From Methylomonas sp. (GTDB lineage: Bacteria > Pseudomonadota > Gammaproteobacteria > Methylococcales > Methylomonadaceae): a DNA stretch of 8,091 bases. Made by a program: the position numbers and the translations under genes. Within the stretch, counting starts at the first letter, position 1, and every line of letters begins with the position of its first letter. Positions 1-5,690 of the stretch are shown here, in pieces. The notes under the pieces were generated by a model. The model saw only the letters and a program-made list of their open reading frames with translations. It searched no databases and was not told the DNA's origin. The stretch is from assembly GCA_028688235.1 (NCBI GenBank), contig JAQTYP010000139.1, forward strand, positions 1 to 8,091, written 5' to 3'.

Positions 1-337
1 TTTGTCCTGTGAATTTGACTTTGCCAACCCCCAAAGCCCTTCCCTTACCCTGTAACCCAGACCAGCCGAGAAACACCCCCAGAAGTCGCCACAATGCATC
101 AAGACCTAAGCAACCGGGCATGACAGGATCCCCTTGAAAGTGGCAGTTAAAAAACCAATGATCCAGTTGAATTTTTAGGCTAGCATCAAGTTGACCCTTA
201 TCAAAATGCCCTCCGTTATCAGTGATATTCATAATTTCGTCAATCATCAACATAAAGGAGTTCGGTAGCTGGGCATTACCTTCACCAAAAAATTTTCCTT
301 TAGTGATTTCTAATATCTCTGCATTTGAAAATTGCAT
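1..337 (-). CDS. fabA: 3-hydroxydecanoyl-ACP dehydratase (FabA), N-terminal part, runs off left edge
   Basis: Translating the minus strand from the ATG at 337 gives 112 residues with no stop up to base 1. The protein is unmistakably FabA-like. It has the hot-dog fold active-site stretch CHFQGDPVMPGC, with catalytic His66 and, 14 residues on, Asp80 in GLDALW; this is the same spacing as His70/Asp84 in E. coli FabA. GKGRALGVGKVKFTG follows at residues 97-111. FabA dehydrates 3-hydroxyacyl-ACP and isomerises trans-2 to cis-3-decenoyl-ACP, committing carbon to unsaturated fatty acids in the cytoplasm. About 60 residues of the usual ~171 are missing beyond the edge. The codon just before the ATG is an in-frame TAG, so this start is firm; the ribosome site is weak (GGCGA). 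It lies 49 nt downstream of the araC-type gene on the same strand and shares its AT-rich composition, so it may be a secondary, acquired fabA rather than the housekeeping copy. Family certain; the exact physiological role is inferred. Confidence 0.93.
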   Translation of the reverse strand, partial: MQFSNAEILEITKGKFFGEGNAQLPNSFMLMIDEIMNITDNGGHFDKGQLDASLKIQLDHWFFNCHFQGDPVMPGCLGLDALWRLLGVFLGWSGLQGKGRALGVGKVKFTGQ

Positions 338-386
338 CTAAGTCGCCGAGCGTGCAAAAAATCGCAATTCTTTCAAATTTTAGAGA

Positions 387-1187
387 TTAACTATTGTAAG
401 AATCGGACTTGAATCGCTCCCAGAAAGCATTTGGACTTGAAAGCAAGAACTTATTCCAGCTCTTTATCAAATGAGATTGATCAAAATACCCAAGGTCATT
501 ATATGTATTTGATGAAGATGCTCGTGCTATATACAACTGCTTGCATGCATGTTGAATACGAATGGTCTGCGCAAACTCCTTAGTGCTTACACCTGTGTTG
601 AGGTGGAATAATCGATTCACGTGGCGATCACTCAATCCTACCAATTTGGACAATCTGTAAACTCTTATGCCGCCAAAAGACTGATATAGCAGACTAAGCG
701 CGTGATCAAATGGGCTTATCGAAAGTCCCTTGAAGTTATTTAACAGCCATTGCTCACAGACAGTCACTCGGTCTTCAAAAGCACTATATTGATAAACACT
801 GTTATGGAGGTTGCGAAACCCTCTCCATGAAACAGAAAAACTATCAATAAACTGACCTTTTAAATCTGAAACATTTAAGTCGATAAAATAACGCAACGCC
901 CCAGGAAAAAACCAAATACCAAAATATTCTCCGGCATCTAGTATTGGCAGGTCACAAGCTTGTACCCGTGGTCCACTTAGCAGCGATCCGTTAGGGGAAA
1001 TGAATACCGCCTGAGTGCCATCAGGGATTAATGGATAGGGTGTGGCTTTTGTTGCTTTAATTTGTAGATATGCATGAACTATGCCACTCAAAGCACCACA
1101 CGCCGGAACAGACCTAAGAGAGAGACCAAAACTTATTAAACCTGATTCCATCAAAGTAGGCTGAAATGGTTGATATAGGATTTCCAT
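387..1187 (-). CDS. AraC-family transcriptional regulator (DUF6597-type sensor domain)
   Basis: A 266-residue cytoplasmic DNA-binding protein. The N-terminal half contains the PDGTQAVFI (55-63), SGPR (71-74) and GEYFGIWFFPGA (86-97) pattern seen in AraC proteins with a DUF6597-like sensor domain. The C-terminal ~100 residues form the twin helix-turn-helix: RLSKLVGLSDRHVNRLFHLNTGVSTKEFA, then LGYFDQSHLIKSWNKFLLSSPNAFW (232-256), the classical second-helix signature. I chose the ATG at 1187 because AGGT sits at a plausible distance upstream. A TTG at 1202 would add five residues but has no ribosome site. The gene is AT-rich (42 G/C of 120 bases at 421-540), unlike the genes further right, which suggests recent acquisition. 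It is followed after 49 nt by fabA and may regulate it or its own promoter (inference). The effector is unknown. Confidence 0.9.
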   Translation of the reverse strand: MEILYQPFQPTLMESGLISFGLSLRSVPACGALSGIVHAYLQIKATKATPYPLIPDGTQAVFISPNGSLLSGPRVQACDLPILDAGEYFGIWFFPGALRYFIDLNVSDLKGQFIDSFSVSWRGFRNLHNSVYQYSAFEDRVTVCEQWLLNNFKGLSISPFDHALSLLYQSFGGIRVYRLSKLVGLSDRHVNRLFHLNTGVSTKEFAQTIRIQHACKQLYIARASSSNTYNDLGYFDQSHLIKSWNKFLLSSPNAFWERFKSDSYNS

Positions 1188-1195
1188 GACGTTAC

Positions 1196-1372
1196 CTAAC
1201 AAGGAAATAGATGGTTAACAGCATATCCACCGCCACATGCCAGCTCAATGACCGTCGCACCCTGGCAAAGAATGCGGGCCCATTGATCGACGACCTGTGA
1301 ACTGATCGGTGACGGCTCCCTGCCTCGTAAGAATCCCTGCGCTCTCACTTTGTATGCTTCAATTGAATCCAT
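1196..1372 (-). pseudogene. Class I SAM-dependent methyltransferase, truncated after motif I
   Basis: The ATG at 1372 overlaps the stop of the upstream reductase (TAATG), implying translational coupling. The 58 residues resemble the N-terminus of a class I SAM methyltransferase: an amphipathic start (MDSIEAYKVRAQGFLRGREPSP), then VVDQWARIL, then VIELACGGGYAVNHL, the glycine-rich motif I that binds S-adenosylmethionine. The reading then ends FPC-stop. Members of this family are typically around 200 residues, so the remaining strands of the Rossmann fold and all substrate-binding elements are absent. The end falls exactly where the AT-rich araC/fabA block begins, so a recombination event probably removed the rest. 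The product could not be an active methyltransferase. The TTG at 1378 is a less likely start. Confidence 0.75.
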
Positions 1373-2397
1373 TAGCAACTATTTCCTTGTTGATCTTGCG
1401 GCCTAACGCTTGAATTCACCGACTTGCACACCATTTTTCGCTGGTCCGGTGGAATGATGAGTTGGGATCGCTCATGAGCTCGGCGGATTTCATAAGCCTG
1501 CATGTGTGAATAGGCCAGTTGCAGCAACGGAACGTCAATATGGTGAGCTTGAGCCCGGCGTACCATATCTCCCAAAATATGTTCCGCTTCCGTGGGTCCC
1601 TTGCGCTCAATATCCCGCAACATGGAGGCTGTGCTCGTCGAGCCCCAAGCAGTCAGTTGGGAACGGTATTGAGCAAGACGCTCTTTGCTAGTTTCATGAC
1701 CATATTTGCCGGCAACGGCAAGACACTCGCCAAATAGTCCAAGAACAAATGCCTTTCCTGAATGTGTTTGCAGAATGTAGCCGATGGGTGCGCGCATGGT
1801 GCAAGTCGCTCCGGCCAAGGCGGAGAGAAAAACAAATTTTTCCCACATTTCGTTTTCTATATTGTGGGACAAAACGAAGCCGATACCGGAGCCTGCAAAC
1901 ACTTCAGCCAGGGCGTCAACCAAAGGAGGCGCGGGAGCGGTTCTGCTGCCGATCATCAATCTGTGCAATTCGTTTAGATGCCGAATGTGGCCTTCAGCTG
2001 TGAGGCTAACCCCCAAATGCGCTACACCGCCCAGCATTCTTTCGGGTCCGAATCGTTCTTCCAGGCGCTGAAGGTGTGTCATGCCATTGAGCAGAGGGAC
2101 GACAATTCCATGGGAAGCCAGTGCCGGGATAATGGCTTCGATCGCGGAATCCAGGTCATATGCCTTGCATGACACGATAGCGGTATCGAATTTTTGCGAT
2201 TCGCTACCCTGAAAGGCAGTGATGCACCGGGGTCGAATGTGGATGTCACCCAACGGACTGGATACATGCAGGCCGTTTTCCGTTAAACTCCTTTCTCGCT
2301 CTGGCCTGACCAGAAAGGTGACATCGCCGCCGGCTTGGTGGATACGAGCGCCGAAATAACCACCGATTGCTCCAGCACCAAGCATCAAAATTCGCAT
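1372..2397 (-). CDS. panE: 2-dehydropantoate 2-reductase homologue (ketopantoate reductase family)
   Basis: This 341-residue protein starts at the ATG at 2397, which has a good ribosome site (TTGGAG, 8 nt upstream). The open frame continues upstream to 2670, but that part is non-homologous. The N-terminus is an NADPH-binding Rossmann motif, GAGAIGGYFGARI (residues 7-19). NGM at 104-106, Lys187 in WEKFVFLSALAGATC, and SMLRDIERKGPTE with Ser258 and Glu270 match the catalytic Asn, Lys, Ser and Glu of ketopantoate reductases. The family reduces ketopantoate to pantoate for pantothenate and CoA synthesis, but many genomes carry paralogues acting on other 2-keto acids, so the substrate is not certain. 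The last ~30 residues (311-341) form a polar tail beyond the usual domain end. It is tightly coupled to the truncated methyltransferase downstream. Its G+C (32 of 60 at 2101-2160) is intermediate between its neighbours. Confidence 0.85.
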   Translation of the reverse strand: MRILMLGAGAIGGYFGARIHQAGGDVTFLVRPERERSLTENGLHVSSPLGDIHIRPRCITAFQGSESQKFDTAIVSCKAYDLDSAIEAIIPALASHGIVVPLLNGMTHLQRLEERFGPERMLGGVAHLGVSLTAEGHIRHLNELHRLMIGSRTAPAPPLVDALAEVFAGSGIGFVLSHNIENEMWEKFVFLSALAGATCTMRAPIGYILQTHSGKAFVLGLFGECLAVAGKYGHETSKERLAQYRSQLTAWGSTSTASMLRDIERKGPTEAEHILGDMVRRAQAHHIDVPLLQLAYSHMQAYEIRRAHERSQLIIPPDQRKMVCKSVNSSVRPQDQQGNSC

Positions 2398-2499
2398 TGC
2401 GTTATCTCCAATGAAGAACGTGAAAGTGAGCGGCACTGAGCCGATAGGCGAAGCGTGAGAGCTAAGCAGAGCAATTTGGATTGAAGGTCCCTTACTGGC

Positions 2500-2622
2500 G
2501 GCGGCCGACCGACGATGCCGGATATGTCGTAAGCCTTGGCGATAGTGGCCAAATCCTTGACTCTGGCCATGCCCGCCAGCTCGACGGCCGGTTTGCTGTG
2601 TGTTAACAGGGTTGATTTGCAT
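2500..2622 (-). pseudogene. Remnant of a small unrecognised gene, apparently frameshifted
   Basis: In the gap between the cupin gene and the reductase, the minus strand shows an ATG at 2622 reading MQINPVNTQQTG in one frame. From about 2600 a neighbouring frame reads SKPAVELAGMARVKDLATIAKAYDISGIV, with strongly G/C-biased third positions and a helical, protein-like composition. Joining the two frames needs a single-base change near the ACACACAG run at about 2597-2606, a plausible slippage site. After about 2500 neither frame looks like protein. I do not recognise the family and claim no function. The alternative is that the stretch is chance open frame in G+C-rich DNA, or that an intact short gene is being misread. 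Confidence 0.3.
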
Positions 2623-2623
2623 G

Positions 2624-2689
2624 TCAGGTTTGCGCGCCGATGTAACAGGAATCGCCCATCTTGGCGGCAAAAAATTTCAACGCATTCAA
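2624..2689 (-). CDS. Possible 21-residue ORF or C-terminal gene remnant
   Basis: A TTG at 2689 overlaps the cupin stop (TTGA) and opens a 21-residue frame, NALKFFAAKMGDSCYIGAQT after the start residue, ending in TGA one base before the ATG at 2622. The codons are G/C-ending and coding-like. The MGDSCYIGAQ segment faintly resembles a hexapeptide-repeat turn, but this is too short to assign. It could be a coupled micropeptide, the tail of a decayed gene, or chance. No ribosome site of note is present. Confidence 0.2.
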   Translation of the reverse strand: MNALKFFAAKMGDSCYIGAQT

Positions 2690-3177
2690 TATGGCTTACC
2701 GTCCTTGTGAGCGAAGCGGAAGCTATTGTCGACGAACACCGCCTGCAAGTCGTCGTCCGGGTAGACGACTTGGTCGCCCGCAGTCCGGTCGCCGATTTCC
2801 AGATACAGCACTTCGTCCGCCGATTCGTTGACCAATCTATGGGCATCGCCGCTGCCGGCTTTGAAGCCGGCGCACATGCCGGGCGACAACGGCGTGGGGC
2901 CGGCGTCGGCGTATAGAGTAGGACAGCCTTGCAAGATGTAGATGAACTCGTCCTGTTTGGCATGGGCATGGCGCAACGCGGAAATTGCGCCGGGTTCCAA
3001 TTTGGTCAGATTGACGCCGGAGTTTTGCAGGCCGAACAAATCCCCTAGCGCCCGCTTTTCTCGGCCTGCCAGCCGGACGCCATGCAGGTCCAAAATGGCT
3101 TGCGGATATAAGGATTTTCTTGCCCGTGGTGGCACTTGATCGGCTAGCGCGGCAATTGGGAAGGCTGATTCTGTCAT
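2686..3177 (-). CDS. Small single-domain cupin protein
   Basis: This gene encodes 163 residues from the ATG at 3177, with GGA about ten bases upstream. An in-frame extension to 3267 overlaps the dinB-like gene and has an arginine-rich, non-homologous sequence, so it was discarded. The protein is a single Cupin_2-type beta barrel. RHAHAKQDEFIYILQG (69-84) gives metal ligands His70, His72 and Glu77, and GDAHRLVN (110-117) supplies the fourth ligand, His113. The C-terminus FAHKDGKPY is typical of small stand-alone cupins, so the gene is complete. Such proteins are cytosolic, bind a divalent metal and often act on small oxygenated or sugar-like molecules; the substrate here is unknown. It is the last intact gene of the operon, 35 nt after the dinB-like stop. 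Confidence 0.88.
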   Translation of the reverse strand: MTESAFPIAALADQVPPRARKSLYPQAILDLHGVRLAGREKRALGDLFGLQNSGVNLTKLEPGAISALRHAHAKQDEFIYILQGCPTLYADAGPTPLSPGMCAGFKAGSGDAHRLVNESADEVLYLEIGDRTAGDQVVYPDDDLQAVFVDNSFRFAHKDGKPY

Positions 3178-3212
3178 GGGGAACAATCCGAAAAGGATAA
3201 AAATCGACAAGA

Positions 3213-3713
3213 TTAGCCGACAAACGGCGCACAGATGAAGTCGATGGCGCCGTAGTCGCAACCGCATTGGCTCAGCAACGCGGTGATTTGGCCGCGATGA
3301 TGGGTTTTGTGGTTCAGCAAGGTGGTCAACATAATCGCGACGTTCAGTTCCTTGTCCTGTCCGGTGGACAGGCTGCGGAAGGCGATGCGCCGTTGCAAGT
3401 CGTCGGTTTGCAAGCCTTTAATCCAATCCAGCAAGGCTTGGTCGCAATTGACTTGCGCCGCCCGCAGTTCCGCGAAATCGGTGTAAAGTTCCAAGTCCAG
3501 GCGTTGATACGGCACCGGCTGGCCCTGCAAGCGGGCTAGCCAGACGCGATCGCCCAGCAGCAAATGATTCCAGGTGCCGTGGATGGAATGAAAAAATACG
3601 CCCCTATCCCGTTTACGCTCGTCGTCGGTCAAAGTCGCGCAGGTGTCGTACAAACGCTGGTTGACCCACTGGCTGTAACGCGCCAGCAATTGCAAATTTT
3701 CCAACAAAGTCAT
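3213..3713 (-). CDS. DinB-family metalloprotein
   Basis: This gene encodes 166 residues from the ATG at 3713, which overlaps the stop of the aminotransferase gene as ATGA; that overlap fixes the start and indicates translational coupling. The protein is a four-helix bundle of the DinB/YfiT superfamily. The expected metal triad is visible as His50 in HGTWNHLLLGD (45-55) together with His135 and His139 in NHKTHHRGQ (134-142). DinB-like proteins are induced by stress in Bacillus, and relatives include thiol-dependent transferases using mycothiol or bacillithiol. No thiol partner is evident here, so the reaction is unknown. It is unrelated to the DNA polymerase also called DinB. Its position between a transaminase and a cupin suggests a role in handling a small metabolite (inference). 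Confidence 0.9.
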   Translation of the reverse strand: MTLLENLQLLARYSQWVNQRLYDTCATLTDDERKRDRGVFFHSIHGTWNHLLLGDRVWLARLQGQPVPYQRLDLELYTDFAELRAAQVNCDQALLDWIKGLQTDDLQRRIAFRSLSTGQDKELNVAIMLTTLLNHKTHHRGQITALLSQCGCDYGAIDFICAPFVG

Positions 3714-4588
3714 GAGATGCCTCCGCACTCTTGGTCTATGGTCCGCCGAAACGCCTGTTGCAAGCGTTGGAATACCGGTCCTGGGCAACTAGGCAATGAT
3801 CGACAGTCGATACCGGCTACCGCTATCAATTCCGCGCCGGTTCCAGTCAGGAAACATTCGTCGGCGGCGTACAAATCGTAGACGCCCAACGGCTGTTCGC
3901 TGATTTCTATGCCGTCGGCTTGCGCCAATTCCAACACCAAATCACGGGTGATGCCTTCCGGCGCGCCTTCGCTGCAAGGCGGCGTCAGCAAGCGGCCGTT
4001 GCGGACGATGAAGATATTATCCGCCGTACCTTCGGCCACCCGGCCTTGCGCATTCAATAATATCGCTTCGTCGGCCCCGGCATGGTTGGCTTCGATTTTG
4101 GCCAGAATGTGGTTCAAATAATTCAGGCTTTTGATGCGCGGATCGAGGCCGTCGGCCGACAAACGACGCACCGACGATACCATCAGTCGCGCCCCGGACT
4201 GTTGTTCATCAATGGCTATCATCGTCAGTTGGTCGGCGATGGCGATGACATTGGGCTGATTACAGCTTTTGGGATTCAAGCCCAGCGGTCCGGCGCCGCG
4301 CGTCACCATCAGGCGGATATAGCCGTCGTCGTCGGCAAACGCTTCGATCAGCTGTTCGACAACCGCCGTCAATTCGTCAACGGAAAGCGGTATTTCCAGC
4401 GCAATTGCCCGCGCCGACAACGCCAGGCGTTGCAAATGCTTCTGCAGCCGGAAGGCACGACGCCTGTAAAAGCGTATGCCTTCGAACACGCCGTCGCCGT
4501 AGAGTAAACCGTGGTCGTTGACCGGGATAAGCGCTTGGCTAGTGGGCAACAGTTGGCCGTTCAGCCAGGTTATCGAATGGGTATTCAT
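3710..4588 (-). CDS. Class IV PLP aminotransferase (branched-chain / D-amino-acid type)
   Basis: This gene encodes 292 residues from the ATG at 4588, preceded by a strong ribosome site (AGGAG, 7 nt spacer). The fold-type IV signature is clear: GDGVFEGIRFY (31-41), YIRLMVTRGAG (90-100), catalytic Lys153 in RIKSLNYLNHILAKIEA, AEGTADNIFIV (185-195) with the PLP-pyridine-contacting Glu186, and the phosphate-binding TGTGAEL (248-254). The IKSLNYLN pattern and VFEGIR favour a branched-chain-aminotransferase-like enzyme (IlvE type) over aminodeoxychorismate lyase, but D-amino-acid or other amine specificity cannot be excluded, so no symbol is given. The family moves an amino group between an amino acid and a 2-oxo acid in the cytosol. 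It lies 15 nt after the permease and overlaps the dinB-like gene. Linkage to a PLP-sensing MocR regulator fits a PLP enzyme. Confidence 0.88.
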   Translation of the reverse strand: MNTHSITWLNGQLLPTSQALIPVNDHGLLYGDGVFEGIRFYRRRAFRLQKHLQRLALSARAIALEIPLSVDELTAVVEQLIEAFADDDGYIRLMVTRGAGPLGLNPKSCNQPNVIAIADQLTMIAIDEQQSGARLMVSSVRRLSADGLDPRIKSLNYLNHILAKIEANHAGADEAILLNAQGRVAEGTADNIFIVRNGRLLTPPCSEGAPEGITRDLVLELAQADGIEISEQPLGVYDLYAADECFLTGTGAELIAVAGIDCRSLPSCPGPVFQRLQQAFRRTIDQECGGIS

Positions 4589-4603
4589 CAAATTCTCCTG
4601 ATG

Positions 4604-5542
4604 TTAGCGTTGGTTTGGGGATTTTCTTCCGGCCAAGACGCAAGCGAAGACTACAGAGGCGGTTGCCAGTTGTTCAATCTCGACGCTTTCGCCGATCAAC
4701 GCCGAACCGGCCGCCATGCTCAGAAACGGCTGCAGCAATTGCAGTTGGCCGATCCGCGCGGTGCCGCCCAGCGCCAGACCGCGATACCAGGCAAAAAAGG
4801 CTAGATACATGCTGACCACGCTGACGTAGGCAAAGCCCAACAAGCTTGGCCAGGTGACCTGCTCGAAGCGCGGCGGAGCGGCTTTCACCACCCACGGCAA
4901 CAAAAGCGGCGCGGTGATCAACAATGCCCAACTGATGGTTTGCCAAGCGCCCAGCTGTTTGGCCAACCGCGCGCCTTCGGCATAACCGTAGGCGGCGCAG
5001 GCGATGGCCGCCAGCAGATACAGATCCGCTTGCTGCAATTCCGCCGCTCCGGACAGATAGACGAAGACCAAAATGGCCGTGCTGCCCAATGCCGTTGCCA
5101 GCCAGAATTGCCATACCGGCCGATCGCCCGACAGCAGAACGCCGAAACCGGCGGTCAACAGTGGCGTCAAGCCAACCACCACGGCACCGTGCACCACCGA
5201 CACTTGTCGTAAGGCCAATGCCGACAGCAGCGGAAAGCCGATTACCACGCCGCCGGCGGTCGCGGCCAACCTCAGCCATTGGCTGCCATTGGGTAAATGA
5301 CTGCCTCGCCACCACAACGCCAATGCCGCTAACAACGATGCGACAACCGCGCGGCCCAATCCGACGAATACCGGATCGAGCTCCGCCACCGCCAACCGGG
5401 TCGCCGGCAAGGTTAGGCTGAATCCGAGGATGCCAGCGCAGCCGAACCAATAACCACGAGTCAGTTCGGAGGATTGGGGAGGTGTCGTAAGGCTTTGGTC
5501 GCCAGCGGCAAAAGCGGCGCGGCGCAACAAGCGGAGTTTCAT
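4604..5542 (-). CDS. DMT-superfamily permease (EamA family exporter)
   Basis: A 312-residue inner-membrane protein with ten predicted hydrophobic segments (roughly 31-50, 58-78, 92-110, 116-136, 143-163, 172-190, 200-219, 232-252, 263-283 and 291-305), in two EamA halves of five. A polar ~30-residue cytosolic N-terminus precedes them. Family landmarks include the gly-rich first segment with SLTLPATRLAV, and LAFFAWYRGLALGGTARIGQLQLLQPFLSM at the repeat 2 end, which corresponds to the usual W-x-x-A-L...Q-L-x-P region. Such proteins usually export amino acids or other small metabolites. The ATG at 5542 has AGGG about 9 nt upstream. It is the first gene of the minus-strand operon and diverges from a MocR regulator, a frequent arrangement in which the regulator controls the transporter. 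The substrate is unknown. Confidence 0.9.
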   Translation of the reverse strand: MKLRLLRRAAFAAGDQSLTTPPQSSELTRGYWFGCAGILGFSLTLPATRLAVAELDPVFVGLGRAVVASLLAALALWWRGSHLPNGSQWLRLAATAGGVVIGFPLLSALALRQVSVVHGAVVVGLTPLLTAGFGVLLSGDRPVWQFWLATALGSTAILVFVYLSGAAELQQADLYLLAAIACAAYGYAEGARLAKQLGAWQTISWALLITAPLLLPWVVKAAPPRFEQVTWPSLLGFAYVSVVSMYLAFFAWYRGLALGGTARIGQLQLLQPFLSMAAGSALIGESVEIEQLATASVVFACVLAGRKSPNQR

Positions 5543-5555
5543 AATTTTGCCCTGT

Positions 5556-5585
5556 TTGATTGGAGACGCTACTTTAGGCTATGAT
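5556..5585 (+). promoter_or_regulatory. Candidate sigma-70 promoter of the mocR-type gene
   Basis: TTGATT at 5556-5561 and TATGAT at 5580-5585 are separated by 18 bases, a fair match to a housekeeping promoter reading toward the regulator. Transcription would start near 5592, placing all repeat half-sites within the leader, which suits autorepression. Based on sequence pattern only. Confidence 0.5.
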
Positions 5586-5591
5586 CGGACA

Positions 5592-5656
5592 ATCGATACA
5601 GACGCAAACCCTGTAAATTATATCGATACAATTTCAAGCAAAATTGAATTGTATCG
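5592..5656. promoter_or_regulatory. Candidate MocR operator: direct and inverted half-sites
   Basis: ATCGATACA occurs at 5592-5600 and again at 5622-5630, exactly 30 bases apart. A perfect 10-base inverted repeat is formed by CGATACAATT (5624-5633) and AATTGTATCG (5647-5656) around a 13-base spacer. A degenerate copy, TGTATTG, lies at 5675-5681. Symmetric half-sites plus an extra copy between divergent promoters is the expected architecture for MocR regulators, which act as dimers on repeated sites. The binding protein is inferred from position. Confidence 0.6.
5617..5622 (-). promoter_or_regulatory. Candidate -10 element for the permease operon
   Basis: On the minus strand this reads a perfect TATAAT, about 75 bases upstream of the permease ATG. 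The -35 region at the usual distance is AT-rich but a poor match, and half-sites at 5624-5633 and 5647-5656 lie just upstream, where a bound regulator could activate or block polymerase. No further support. Confidence 0.4.
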
Positions 5657-5690
5657 GTCGCCAACCGCCGAAACTGTATTGCTCGCCGCC

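Noticed and set aside
2398..2670. N-terminal extension of the reductase by 91 residues
   Set aside because: The Rossmann motif begins right after the ATG at 2397, which has a good ribosome site; the extension has no reductase-like sequence and spans the decayed region.
3178..3267. Upstream extension of the cupin gene with a hydrophobic stretch resembling a signal peptide
   Set aside because: It overlaps the dinB-like coding region in another frame; homologous sequence begins at the ATG at 3177.
4674..5450. Long arginine- and glycine-rich minus-strand frame inside the permease gene
   Set aside because: Frame shadow of the permease, which has clear membrane segments in its own frame; low-complexity R/G composition is typical of shifted frames in G+C-rich DNA.
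5592..5656. The repeats as a CRISPR or attachment site
   Set aside because: Half-sites are only 9-10 bases with symmetric arrangement between divergent promoters, which fits an operator; no repeat-spacer array and no integrase is present.
5547..5690. Upstream 48-codon extension of the MocR protein
   Set aside because: It would translate the promoter and operator repeats and lacks family resemblance; the typical N-terminus starts at 5691.
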